A DNA stretch of 64,000 nt from Primorskyibacter marinus. GTDB lineage: Bacteria > Pseudomonadota > Alphaproteobacteria > Rhodobacterales > Rhodobacteraceae. Under the pieces are notes generated by a model. That model was given only the letters and a program-made list of their open reading frames with translations, had not been told where the DNA came from and did not search any database. Below are positions 36,934 through 45,492 of the stretch, one piece after another. The translations under genes and the position numbers were made by a program. Location: contig NZ_QJSD01000002.1 of the NCBI RefSeq assembly GCF_003313245.1, positions 186,001 to 250,000 on the forward strand, in the 5' to 3' direction. Each line of letters begins with the position of its first letter. Positions within the stretch are counted from its first letter, which is position 1.

Positions 36934-39276
36934 TCAGGCGCCGTAAGGCACCCAGACCGTTTTTATTTCGGTCGCGGCGTCCAGGAATGTCTGGCCTTCG
37001 CCTTTTTCGCCCATCCAGTCACGCGATTGGCGGTTATTCACCCAGGTGCGTTTCAGGTTGCCAGCGGCGCCGCGTTCAACCGTGGCGGCAACGTCGGTGG
37101 ACGAAAAGCTCCAGACCGCGTTCACATCGGCATGCGTGGCGAGGGTCGGGGCCAGCTCTGCATGGTTGCCGGTCAGGATGTTGACGACGCCCGCAGGCAC
37201 GTCAGAGGTTTCGAGCACCTGATAGAAATCCGTGGCCGCCAGCGGGAAGGGGTCCGACGCGGCCAGAACCACCCGGTTGCCCATCGCGATGGCGGGCGCC
37301 ATGATCGATACCAGCCCCAGCAACGGTGCCTCGTCCGGGCAAAGCGCGCCGATCACGCCCACCGGTTCGCGCATCGCCAGCGCCACGCCGCGCAGCGGCA
37401 CCGACCGCACGTCGCCGTCCAGCTTGTCCGCCCATGCGGCATAGGTGAACAGGCGGTCCACGGCGGCGTCGACCTCTTTCGCGCCCGTGCGCGTGCCGGT
37501 CATCTGGTTCAGGCGGTTGGTGAACTCCTCGGCCCGTGCTGACAGGTTCTCACCCAGATAATACAGCACCTGCGCGCGCAGATGGGCCGTCGCGGCGGGC
37601 CAGCCTTTCGCGGCCTGGGCCGCCTCGACCGCGTTGCGAATGTCCTTGCGGTTGGCGATCGGCGCCTGTCCCAGCAGCGTGCCGGATTTGCTATAGACAC
37701 CGCGCGAATAGCCGCCATCGGGCCGCGCCTGCTTGCCCCCGATATAAAGCTTGGCCGTCCGGTCTATACCGTCCTCCGGCCCCTTGTCGCCTGTGAAGGC
37801 TTCGATCTTGGTCAGGGGCTTCGGCTTGCCTATGGGTTTCGTATAGGCGGTCAGCCCTTCCCAGCCGCCTTCGCGGCCAAAGCCGCTCTCGCGCATGCCG
37901 CCAAACCCTGCTGCGGCGTCGAGCATATTGGTGCCATTTATCCAGACCACGCCGGCGACCAGCTTGGGGGCCATGTCCAGCGCCACGTTGATGTTCTCGC
38001 TCCACACGCTTGCGGCAAGGCCGTAGCGGGTGTTGTTGGCCAGTTCCACCGCCTCTGACGGGGTGCGGAAGGTGGTGCCAACCAGCACGGGACCGAAGAT
38101 TTCGTCCTGCATCAACGTGCTGGCGGGGCTAAGCCCGGTGATCAGCGTTGGCGGATAGTAGCAGCCTTTCGCAGGCAAGGTGGCGGCAGAGCGGTATGTT
38201 TCACCTTCGGTATTGCCATCGACCATGCGGGCGATGCTGTCGCGCTGCACCGGATCCACGATGGCACCGATGTCGATGCATTTGTCCAACGGGTCGCCCA
38301 CGCGCAGCCCGTCCATGCGGCGGCGCAGACGGCGGTAGAAATCCTCTGCCACGCCTTCTTGGACCAGCAGGCGCGAACCCGCACAGCAGACCTGACCGCC
38401 ATTGAACCAGATCGCATCGACCAGCCCTTCGACGGCGGAGTCCAGATCGGCATCCTCGAACACGATGTATGGGGATTTGCCGCCCAGCTCCAGCGTCAGG
38501 GATTTACCCGATCCGGCAGTGGTTTCGCGGATGGCGCGCCCCACCTCTGTCGATCCGGTGAAGGCGATCTTGTCCACATCTGCATCGACGATCATCCGGC
38601 CCACATCGCCATCGCCGGTCACGATGTTCACGACGCCCTTGGGCAGCCCGGCCTGACGGCAGATATCGGCAAAAAGCAACGCGGTCAGCGAGGTGTATTC
38701 CGCGGGCTTCAGCACAACCGTGTTGCCCATCGCCAGCGCGGGCGCGATCTTCCATGACAGCATCAGCAGCGGAAAGTTCCACGGGATGATCTGGCCACAA
38801 ACCCCCAAAGCTTCGCGCCCCGCTTGGGTCTTTTCCATAAGTTGCGCCATGCCGGCGTGATAGTAGAAATGCCGCTGTGCCAAAGGCACGTCGATGTCGC
38901 GGCTTTCGCGGATCGGCTTGCCGTTATCCAGCGTCTCCAGCACCGCAAACAGTCGCGCGTGCTTTTGTAGAAGGCGTGCCAAGGCGTACAGGTGCCGCGC
39001 CCGGCCGGGTCCGCCAAGCTGCGCCCATTTGCCCTGCGCGGCCCGCGCGGCGGCCACGGCGCTGTCCACATCTGCCTGCGTGGCCTGGGTGAGCGTGGCC
39101 AGAACATTGCCATTCGCGGGGTTGCGACTATCAAACCCTGCGCCGGGCTTGGTAAATCTGCCATCAATGAAATGACCAAATCCATCGCTGTGTTCCGCGA
39201 GCCAGGCCAAAGCCTCGGCAGCGCTTTCAGGGGCAGGTCCATAATCCATGGTCTCAAAGATCTCTTTTACGGTCAT
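36934..39276 (-). CDS. Two-domain aldehyde dehydrogenase, ALDH16 type
   Basis: 780 residues from the ATG at 39276, which overlaps the small membrane-protein gene as ATGA. Residues about 20-490 are a complete aldehyde dehydrogenase: [21 protein letters not shown], the general-base glutamate in TLELGGKSP, and the nucleophile in [12 protein letters not shown], where Cys297 aligns with Cys302 of ALDH2. Residues about 500-780 are a second ALDH-like domain without a recognisable catalytic loop. This architecture is that of ALDH16, known from animals and from Loktanella. The enzyme oxidises an aldehyde with NAD; with deoC next door, acetaldehyde is an attractive substrate, but that is inference. Confidence 0.9.
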   Translation of the reverse strand: MTVKEIFETMDYGPAPESAAEALAWLAEHSDGFGHFIDGRFTKPGAGFDSRNPANGNVLATLTQATQADVDSAVAAARAAQGKWAQLGGPGRARHLYALARLLQKHARLFAVLETLDNGKPIRESRDIDVPLAQRHFYYHAGMAQLMEKTQAGREALGVCGQIIPWNFPLLMLSWKIAPALAMGNTVVLKPAEYTSLTALLFADICRQAGLPKGVVNIVTGDGDVGRMIVDADVDKIAFTGSTEVGRAIRETTAGSGKSLTLELGGKSPYIVFEDADLDSAVEGLVDAIWFNGGQVCCAGSRLLVQEGVAEDFYRRLRRRMDGLRVGDPLDKCIDIGAIVDPVQRDSIARMVDGNTEGETYRSAATLPAKGCYYPPTLITGLSPASTLMQDEIFGPVLVGTTFRTPSEAVELANNTRYGLAASVWSENINVALDMAPKLVAGVVWINGTNMLDAAAGFGGMRESGFGREGGWEGLTAYTKPIGKPKPLTKIEAFTGDKGPEDGIDRTAKLYIGGKQARPDGGYSRGVYSKSGTLLGQAPIANRKDIRNAVEAAQAAKGWPAATAHLRAQVLYYLGENLSARAEEFTNRLNQMTGTRTGAKEVDAAVDRLFTYAAWADKLDGDVRSVPLRGVALAMREPVGVIGALCPDEAPLLGLVSIMAPAIAMGNRVVLAASDPFPLAATDFYQVLETSDVPAGVVNILTGNHAELAPTLATHADVNAVWSFSSTDVAATVERGAAGNLKRTWVNNRQSRDWMGEKGEGQTFLDAATEIKTVWVPYGA

Positions 39277-39572
39277 GACGGAGTGCCTTTCAGCAGAAGA
39301 AACACGATCAGCGCGGCGTAAAGCGCGGCAATGGCCCAGCAGGCATAGTTGATAAGGCGCGTGCGCTTGTGCAGCGCCGCATAGCTGCGCAATCCGTCGG
39401 GCAGGTCGTCGTCCGGGGGCGGGCTGAATAACGGTTCCGGACCGAGCAGCCGTTGCATGCGCGTCGGCAGATCGCGCACAGCACGGCGCAAACGGCGGCG
39501 GCGCCACATGGTCGACAACACGACCAGCATGGTGAAAACAGCGAAAAGCGCGTGGTTGCTGGACATTGGCAT
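39273..39572 (-). CDS. Small membrane protein between deoC and ALDH16
   Basis: 99 residues, no family recognised. A hydrophobic N-terminal helix (HALFAVFTMLVVLSTMW, about residues 7-23), an arginine-rich cytoplasm-facing stretch (RRRRLRRAVRDLP) and a C-terminal membrane helix (YACWAIAALYAALIVFLLL, about 75-93). Its stop overlaps the ALDH16 start as ATGA and it begins 6 bases after deoC ends, so it is embedded in one operon. The pattern suggests a membrane hairpin with both ends outside or a scaffold; function is unknown. Confidence 0.7.
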   Translation of the reverse strand: MPMSSNHALFAVFTMLVVLSTMWRRRRLRRAVRDLPTRMQRLLGPEPLFSPPPDDDLPDGLRSYAALHKRTRLINYACWAIAALYAALIVFLLLKGTPS

Positions 39573-39578
39573 GGCGGC

Positions 39579-40574
39579 TTAACTCATCGCATGTCGCCAC
39601 GACGCCGAATAGGCACCGGTGACGTGATGTTCCAACTGCCGCTCTATATCGCCCAGCAGCGACGATGCGCCAAAGCGGAACAGGTCCGGCTGCACCCACT
39701 GGTGGCCCAGCTCGTCCTTCATCAGCGCCAGATAGGTCAGCGCGTCCTTGGCCTTGGATATGCCGCCAGCGGGTTTGTACCCGACGCGGTAGCCGGTTTC
39801 GTCGAAAAACGCGCGGATCGCGCGCACCATGACCAGCGTCACTGGCAGCGTGGCGTTCACGCTTTCCTTGCCGGTGGAGGTCTTGATGAAATCGGCTCCC
39901 GCCATCATGCAGATCAACGAGGCGCGGGCGACATTCTGCAACGTCCCCAGCTCTCCGGTGGCGAGGATCGCCTTGACATGGGCATCCCCGCAGGCGGCGC
40001 GAAAGGCGCGCATCTCGTCGTAAAGCGCCTGCCAGTTGCCGGTCAGGACATGCCGCCGAGAGATCACGATGTCGATCTCGGACGCACCGGCGCGCACGCT
40101 TTCCTCGATCTCGGCGACGCGCAGATGAAAGGGCGACAGCCCGGCGGGAAAGCCTGTGGACACGGCGGCGACCGGAATGCCGGACCCTTGCAGCGCCTGC
40201 ACCGCGCATTCCACCATGTCGTGATACACGCAGACCGCGCCCGTGGTCAGGCCCTCCACGCCCAATGCGGCCAGCAGATCGGCGCGCACCGGCTGGCGGG
40301 CCTTGGCGCACAGGCGGCGCACGCGGCCTTCGGTGTCGTCACCCGAAAGGGTGGTCAGGTCAATGCAACTGATCGCCTTGAGCAGCCAGGCGGCCTGATG
40401 GTCCTTCTTGACAGAACGCCGCCCCGGCAGCGATGCCGCGCGTCGTTCGATGGCGGACCGGTTGGCCCGCGCTCGCGCCACCCAGTCAAGGTCAAGCTCC
40501 ATCCCCGGATTGCGCGGTTTCAGCGCTTGCGGAAGCTGATGCGTGGCGGTTGTTGTCTTGCTGTCCATCTTCAT
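39579..40574 (-). CDS. deoC: Deoxyribose-phosphate aldolase
   Basis: 331 residues, longer than the approximately 250 of E. coli DeoC because of an N-terminal extension of about 65 residues also seen in eukaryotic-like DERA. It cleaves 2-deoxyribose-5-phosphate to glyceraldehyde-3-phosphate and acetaldehyde. The Schiff-base lysine is in ADFIKTSTGK near residue 233, with the second active lysine in VGYKPAGGI near 265, and the aspartate in SCIDLTTLSGDDT near 69. First gene of the deoC/small-protein/ALDH16 operon, linking deoxynucleoside breakdown to aldehyde oxidation. Confidence 0.94.
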   Translation of the reverse strand: MKMDSKTTTATHQLPQALKPRNPGMELDLDWVARARANRSAIERRAASLPGRRSVKKDHQAAWLLKAISCIDLTTLSGDDTEGRVRRLCAKARQPVRADLLAALGVEGLTTGAVCVYHDMVECAVQALQGSGIPVAAVSTGFPAGLSPFHLRVAEIEESVRAGASEIDIVISRRHVLTGNWQALYDEMRAFRAACGDAHVKAILATGELGTLQNVARASLICMMAGADFIKTSTGKESVNATLPVTLVMVRAIRAFFDETGYRVGYKPAGGISKAKDALTYLALMKDELGHQWVQPDLFRFGASSLLGDIERQLEHHVTGAYSASWRHAMS

Positions 40575-40641
40575 GCCCCGACTGCTGCACAGGGATCAAA
40601 CGTGACACGGTGCCGACCCGCTGGCAAGCTTGCGCGTCGCG

Positions 40642-41334
40642 TCAGCCCCAGTAGCGGGCGATCTGTTCGCCAAACCACGTCTTGAACCGGGTTTTCTGCG
40701 GTCGCAGGATCGGCAGATGCACGATGCGCGGCTTGGGCTGATCTGACCAGATCACCTCGGACGGCTCGAAGATGCGCTTGTTGTATTGCGGCGGGAAAAC
40801 GTAAAAGCGCAGGTCCGATTCCCACAGCAGTTCGCGGAACGTCACCTGATCGACACGGAATCCGGCCACGGCAAAAGCGCGGCTCCATTCCCGAAAGAAG
40901 TCAAACACACGGTCGGAGGATCGATACAGCAACACGCCGCAATTGATCTCGGGGAAGGCGTCTGGCGGCTCTTTGCGCCAGACCTTGCGATGCCGGGGAC
41001 GATGCCACAGCATGACATGCGCGCCGCACAGTTCGAATTTCTGCAACAGGTCGAACAGGCTGTCCAGATCGGCGCGGATGATCGTGTCATTATCAAGGTA
41101 AAGCGTTTCGTCGAAGGGCGTGTCGGGCAACAGATCGACCTTGGGGCGTTTCAACCCTTCGGGGATCACGAAGCTGAGGTCAAAGCCGGTGGTGTCATCG
41201 CCTTCGGCGCACCAGATACAGGTCTGAAGACCGGGATTCGACTTCTTGACGCTGGCCGCTGATCGCCGGGCCACATCCACATGGGCACTGCCCCATGCAA
41301 TATACATCACCCCGCGTCCGCCTGTTCGGTCCAT
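40642..41334 (-). CDS. Putative nucleotide-diphospho-sugar glycosyltransferase
   Basis: 230 residues from the ATG at 41334, eight bases after AGGAAAGG; an ATG 13 codons upstream has no ribosome-binding site. The fold resembles GT-A glycosyltransferases of the GT8-like group: a Rossmann-like opening (GVMYIAWGSAHVDVARRSA), the metal-binding DxD-type motif in ETLYLDNDTIIRADLDSLFD near residue 80, and NCGVLLYRSSDRVFDFF near 130, where an acceptor-side aspartate/asparagine is usual. Donor and acceptor are unknown. Confidence 0.65.
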   Translation of the reverse strand: MDRTGGRGVMYIAWGSAHVDVARRSAASVKKSNPGLQTCIWCAEGDDTTGFDLSFVIPEGLKRPKVDLLPDTPFDETLYLDNDTIIRADLDSLFDLLQKFELCGAHVMLWHRPRHRKVWRKEPPDAFPEINCGVLLYRSSDRVFDFFREWSRAFAVAGFRVDQVTFRELLWESDLRFYVFPPQYNKRIFEPSEVIWSDQPKPRIVHLPILRPQKTRFKTWFGEQIARYWG

Positions 41335-41410
41335 TACCCGGCCTTTCCTGCCAATTCCTGCCCAGTTTGTCATAGCGCGGGGTCAGGCTGGGGTAAATCG
41401 GCGCTTTAGT

Positions 41411-41455
41411 TGCGAATAATTCTCAATATCATTGACTTTGTGAGAATGACTCGCA
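41411..41455. promoter_or_regulatory. Twin 7-1-7 Fur-family operator (Mur/Fur-like) before sitA
   Basis: TGCGAATAATTCTCA (41411-41425) and TGAGAATGACTCGCA (41441-41455) are near-palindromic 15-mers, each in the 7-1-7 layout of Fur-family sites, placed as inverted copies of one another (13 of 15 positions) with a 15-base spacer. In Alphaproteobacteria the Fur-type protein often senses manganese (Mur) and represses sitABCD; that fits here. A possible -35 TTGACT (41432-41437) lies between the boxes. Confidence 0.7.
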
Positions 41456-41467
41456 TATGCATGCCAT

Positions 41468-42430
41468 ATGAAACGTCGCAATCTCCTTTTGGGCCTGGCT
41501 GGGGCCACTGCCGTCACTACGCTTCCGCGCATCGCGGCGGCGCAGGACACCCTCACAATTGTCGCAACCACCGGCATGATTGCCGACACCGCGCGCCGCA
41601 TTGCCGGTCCGCTGGCAGAGGTGCGCGGGTTGATGGGGCCGGGGGTCGACCCGCATTCATATCGTCAGACGCGCTCTGACATCGTGGCGATTACCCGCGC
41701 CGATCTGGTGTTGTGGCACGGGCTTTATCTTGAGGCGCAGATGGAGGAATTCTTCAAGCGACTTGAGACATCCCGCAACGTCGTCGCAGTGGGCGAGGCG
41801 GTTCCGTCCGACTTGCTGCTGCGTCACGCCGACTATGAGAACAAGGCCGATCCGCATGTCTGGATGGCACCAGAGCTGTGGCGCCCGGTGGCTTTGCGTG
41901 TCCGTGATGCCTTGATTGACGCTCGCCCCGAACACGCGGAAATATTCACCGCCAATGCCGAGGTTTTCGTGGCCGAGATCGACGCGCTGGTCGCCTATGC
42001 GCACGAAACGCTTGCCAAGGTGCCCGAACCTGCCCGCGTTCTTGTCACGGCGCATGACGCATTCGGTTATTTCGGCCGGGCCTACGGGTTTGAGGTTCTG
42101 GGCATCCAGGGCATCTCGACCGAGAGCGAAGCGGGGCTGCAACGGATCCGGATGCTGGTAGATACGCTGGTGACGCGCGACATAAAGGCGGTGTTCGTCG
42201 AAAGCTCTGTCTCTGATCGCAACATTCGTGCGCTGGTCGAAGGTGCCGCCGCACAGGGCCATGACGTTCGCATCGGCGGAGAGCTTTTCTCGGATGCGAT
42301 GGGCCAGGCCGATACATATGAAGGCACCTATATCGGGATGCTGGATCACAATATCACCGTGATTGCCCGCGCGCTTGGGGCCGATGTGCCTGCGCAGGGC
42401 ATGTCCGGCAAGCTGTCGGCAGGGATTTGA
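41468..42430 (+). CDS. sitA: Manganese/iron ABC transporter, substrate-binding protein SitA
   Basis: 320 residues. A twin-arginine-like signal (KRRNLLLGLAG) ends near residue 25 (RIAAAQ), so the protein is periplasmic. It is a cluster A-I metal-binding protein: ligand histidines in PGVDPHSYR near residue 62 and ADPHVWM near 133, a glutamate in VFVESSVSD near 243 and an aspartate in GGELFSDAMG near 273, the H-H-E-D set usual for manganese/zinc binders. The ATG at 41468 lacks a clear ribosome-binding site and sits only 13 bases from the operator. Confidence 0.93.
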   Translation: MKRRNLLLGLAGATAVTTLPRIAAAQDTLTIVATTGMIADTARRIAGPLAEVRGLMGPGVDPHSYRQTRSDIVAITRADLVLWHGLYLEAQMEEFFKRLETSRNVVAVGEAVPSDLLLRHADYENKADPHVWMAPELWRPVALRVRDALIDARPEHAEIFTANAEVFVAEIDALVAYAHETLAKVPEPARVLVTAHDAFGYFGRAYGFEVLGIQGISTESEAGLQRIRMLVDTLVTRDIKAVFVESSVSDRNIRALVEGAAAQGHDVRIGGELFSDAMGQADTYEGTYIGMLDHNITVIARALGADVPAQGMSGKLSAGI

Positions 42431-42431
42431 T

Positions 42432-43244
42432 ATGAAAGACGCAATGCCACAATTGGCAACCGATGAAGGCCGCCCCGTCGCGGACACCCTTGCGCAAAGC
42501 CCGCTGGCGATTCGTGGGATGACGGTTTCATATGGCGAGGAGCCAGCGATATTCTCCATCGACCTGACGGCAGAGCCCGGTGCGATGACGGCCATTATCG
42601 GCCCGAACGGCGCAGGTAAGTCGACGCTTCTGAAAGCCGCACTTGGGATCGTCCGCCCCCTGTCCGGGAGAGCGACGGTCTTTGGCAAACCGTTGGCGAA
42701 ACAGCGCGCCCGCATCGCCTATGTGCCGCAGCGCGCCAGCGTCGATTGGGATTTTCCGACCACGGTGATGGATGTCGCCCTGATGGGGTTAAGCCGCGAG
42801 CTTGGCCTGTTGCGCCCCGTCCGGGCACGGCATGTGACGCGCGCGCTGGCCTGTCTTGACCGCGTCGGCATGGCCGATTTCGCGGATCGTCAGATCGGCC
42901 AGCTATCGGGCGGGCAGCAGCAGCGCGTGTTTCTTGCCCGCGCGTTGGCGCAGGATGCAGAGCTTTACCTGCTGGACGAACCTTTCGCCGGTGTTGATGC
43001 CGCGACAGAGCGCGCGATCATCGTCGTTCTGAAAGAATTGCGCGCAGAGGGGCGCACGGTTGTCGCTGTGCATCACGACCTGTCAACGGTGGCGCAGTAT
43101 TTCGACAATGTCTTCCTGATCAACCGTCGCAAGATTGCCGAAGGGTCGGTCGAGACCGCCTTTACCGCCGCCAACCTGCAAGAGGCCTATGGCGGACGTC
43201 TGGCGACCGGGCAGATTGACCAATTGGTTCTGGGGACGGTCTAA
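42432..43244 (+). CDS. sitB: Manganese/iron ABC transporter, ATP-binding protein SitB
   Basis: 270 residues from ATG 42432, one base after the sitA stop. The frame is open back to 42363 inside sitA. ABC signatures: Walker A GPNGAGKST near residue 58, Q-loop VPQRASVDWDFP near 100, signature LSGGQQQRVFLARAL near 159, Walker B LYLLDEPFAGVD near 178 and the switch histidine in VVAVHHDLS. It powers uptake through SitC and SitD. Confidence 0.95.
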   Translation: MKDAMPQLATDEGRPVADTLAQSPLAIRGMTVSYGEEPAIFSIDLTAEPGAMTAIIGPNGAGKSTLLKAALGIVRPLSGRATVFGKPLAKQRARIAYVPQRASVDWDFPTTVMDVALMGLSRELGLLRPVRARHVTRALACLDRVGMADFADRQIGQLSGGQQQRVFLARALAQDAELYLLDEPFAGVDAATERAIIVVLKELRAEGRTVVAVHHDLSTVAQYFDNVFLINRRKIAEGSVETAFTAANLQEAYGGRLATGQIDQLVLGTV

Positions 43245-43247
43245 GCC

Positions 43248-44453
43248 ATGCTGCGTGACGCGCTTCTTCTTCAAATGGGCTATAACGCAACGCTGGTGGC
43301 GTTGGGGGCGGCCAGTCTTGGCGTCGCGGCGGGGGCGACCGGCACGTTTCTGTTCCTGCGCAAACGCTCGCTTGTGTCGGACGCGATAAGCCATGCGACC
43401 CTTCCCGGTATCGGTCTGGCCTTTCTGGTGATGGTGGCGCTTGGCGGCGATGGCCGCTGGCTGCCGGGATTGCTGGCGGGTTCGGCACTGTCGGCGCTGG
43501 CGGGGTTGCTGTGCGTCACATGGCTGACACGGCATACCAGACTGGCCGAAGACGCCGCGATCGGCGCGGTTTTGTCGGTATTCTTCGGCGCGGGGATCGT
43601 CATCCTGACGGTCATTCAAACACTGTCCAGCGGACGGCAAGCGGGGCTGGAAACCTTCCTTCTGGGATCCACGGCGGGAATGTTGTTCAGTGACGCGCTG
43701 ACGCTGGCGATTGGCGGGACATTGGTTCTGGCACTGGCGCTGTTGCTGCGGCGGCCGATGATCCAGGTCGCTTTTGATCCGGGATATGCCGAGACTGCGG
43801 GCACCTCTGTCAGCCGGACCGACTTTTTGACCATGGCGCTGGTGATGGCGATTACCGTGGTAGGGCTGAAGATCGTCGGGCTGATCATGATCGTGGCCTT
43901 GCTGATTATCCCCGCTGTCACCGCGCGTTTCTGGACCAACCGGGCGGAATATGTGGTGGCGCTGGCAGGGCTGTTCGGCGGTCTGGCGGGTTATCTCGGC
44001 GCTGCGATCTCTGCCACCGCCCCCGCCTTGCCGACGGGGCCAATTATTGTGCTGATCGGCTTTGCGCTGTTCGTGGTGTCGTTGCTTGTTGCACCGGGGC
44101 GGGGGGTACTGGCTGCTGCGCTGCGATACCGGCGATTTCAGCGACGCGTGCATCTGCGGCAGGGGTTGATTTCATTGGCGCAAGGCCAGCCGGTCTATGA
44201 ACGTCTGACCCGCAGGCTTTTGCGGCGCGAGGGGTTTCTGAGGGCCGATAACGTGATCACCGATGCGGGCCGCGCACGCGCTGCAAAAATCCTGCGCGAC
44301 GAGACCCGATGGCAAGCGGTGCGGCGCAGCGACAGCCTGGCACCGTTGGCGATGCAGGACAACGGTATGACCGATATCGCGTCGGTCCTGACCGCCGACC
44401 AACTGGCCGAGATCGATCGCCGCATCGGCGGGCCAAAGGGGGTGACACCATGA
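43248..44453 (+). CDS. sitC: Manganese/iron ABC permease SitC with a DtxR-like C-terminal extension
   Basis: 401 residues, about 115 more than a simple permease. Residues about 10-285 hold eight or so membrane segments of the FecCD-like/ABC-3 family (AISHATLPGIGLAFLVM; VVGLKIVGLIMIVALLIIPAV). Residues 292-401 are soluble: a winged-helix-like block (VYERLTRRLLRREGFL, then ITDAGRARAAKILRDE) followed by SVLTADQLAEIDRRIGGP, which resembles the dimerisation end of DtxR/MntR repressors. The chlamydial YtgCR permease-repressor fusion has the same plan. The overlap with sitD is ATGA. Permease role is firm; a regulatory role of the tail is inference. Confidence 0.88.
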   Translation: MLRDALLLQMGYNATLVALGAASLGVAAGATGTFLFLRKRSLVSDAISHATLPGIGLAFLVMVALGGDGRWLPGLLAGSALSALAGLLCVTWLTRHTRLAEDAAIGAVLSVFFGAGIVILTVIQTLSSGRQAGLETFLLGSTAGMLFSDALTLAIGGTLVLALALLLRRPMIQVAFDPGYAETAGTSVSRTDFLTMALVMAITVVGLKIVGLIMIVALLIIPAVTARFWTNRAEYVVALAGLFGGLAGYLGAAISATAPALPTGPIIVLIGFALFVVSLLVAPGRGVLAAALRYRRFQRRVHLRQGLISLAQGQPVYERLTRRLLRREGFLRADNVITDAGRARAAKILRDETRWQAVRRSDSLAPLAMQDNGMTDIASVLTADQLAEIDRRIGGPKGVTP

Positions 44454-45361
44454 TCGGCGCAGAGTTCATGGCGCTTTCGCTGCCGCCCCTGCTGATCGGC
44501 ACATTCGCGGCCATTGCCTGCGCGTTGCCCGGCAACTTCCTTGTGCTGCGCAGGCAGGCGCTGATCGGGGATGCAATCAGTCATGTGGTGCTTCCGGGGA
44601 TCGTGGTGGCATTCCTTGTGACCGGGCGGATTGGCACTTGGCCGATGATGCTGGGGGCGGCAGGGGCCGCGCTGATTGCCGTTGGGTTGATAGAGCTGAT
44701 CCGGCGGCTGGGCCGCGTGGATGCGGGCGCGGCGATGGGCGTAACCTTTACGGCGATGTTTGCGGGCGGGGTGCTGCTGCTGGAGCAATCCGACACATCG
44801 TCGGTGCATCTGGACGTACAACATGCGCTTTACGGCAATCTCGAAAGCCTGATCTGGCTTGAAGCGGCGGGGTGGGAATCCCTTCTCGACCCCGTGGCGC
44901 TGGCCTCCCTGCCGCCGGAACTGACCCGGATCACGGTGACCTTGGTGGCGGTTGTGGCATTCATTCGGCTGCTGTGGCGGCCGCTGAAGATCTCGACCTT
45001 CGATGAGGGGTTTGCGCGCGCACAGGGTGTTCCTGCGACGATACTTGGTTTGGCGCTGGTGGTAACGGCGGCATCAGCGGCGGTTGCGGCGTTTGATGCG
45101 GTGGGGTCGATCATCGTGATTGCGATGTTCATCTGCCCGCCCGCCGCGGCGCGCCTGATGACCGAACGGCTGGAAGCGCAAATCTGGTGGAGTGTGGCGT
45201 TTGCCTGCCTGTCAGCGGTGCTGGGCTATGTGCTGGCCGGATATGGCCCGCTATGGCTGGGTGGACAAAATTCCGTCAGCGCGGCTGGGATGATCGCGAC
45301 GGTGTCGGGGATGATCCTTGCGGCAACGGCCCTGTTCGCGCCGCACCGCAAGGCGTCTTAG
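44450..45361 (+). CDS. sitD: Manganese/iron ABC permease SitD
   Basis: 303 residues from ATG 44450, in the ATGA overlap with sitC; codons upstream of this lie inside sitC. Eight or nine membrane segments of the ABC-3 family are evident, with the ATPase-contacting ALIGDAISHVVLPGIVVAF near residue 40 and AFDAVGSIIVIAMFICPPAAARL near 210, here read as GSIIVIAMFICPPAAA. It pairs with SitC to form the channel; no C-terminal extension is present. Last gene of the operon, followed by a hairpin. Confidence 0.94.
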   Translation: MIGAEFMALSLPPLLIGTFAAIACALPGNFLVLRRQALIGDAISHVVLPGIVVAFLVTGRIGTWPMMLGAAGAALIAVGLIELIRRLGRVDAGAAMGVTFTAMFAGGVLLLEQSDTSSVHLDVQHALYGNLESLIWLEAAGWESLLDPVALASLPPELTRITVTLVAVVAFIRLLWRPLKISTFDEGFARAQGVPATILGLALVVTAASAAVAAFDAVGSIIVIAMFICPPAAARLMTERLEAQIWWSVAFACLSAVLGYVLAGYGPLWLGGQNSVSAAGMIATVSGMILAATALFAPHRKAS

Positions 45362-45439
45362 GTCGGCACCCTATGACGCGGGTTTGATCCCATTGAGTGC
45401 CTGCGGCACGCAGGTTTCTGGTGCGTGTTGCGACGTGAG

Positions 45440-45478
45440 CCCGCGCCCGATCTGTCTTGGACAGTTTTCGAGCGCGGG
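45440..45478. terminator. Hairpin between convergent sitD and aminotransferase genes
   Basis: CCCGCGC (45440-45446) pairs with GCGCGGG (45472-45478), enclosing CTGTC (45452-45456), TTG and GACAG (45460-45464). It sits in the 131-base gap where the two operons end face to face, so a bidirectional terminator is likely. No T-run follows on either strand. Confidence 0.55.
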
Positions 45479-45492
45479 TTGTGTCACGGTAG

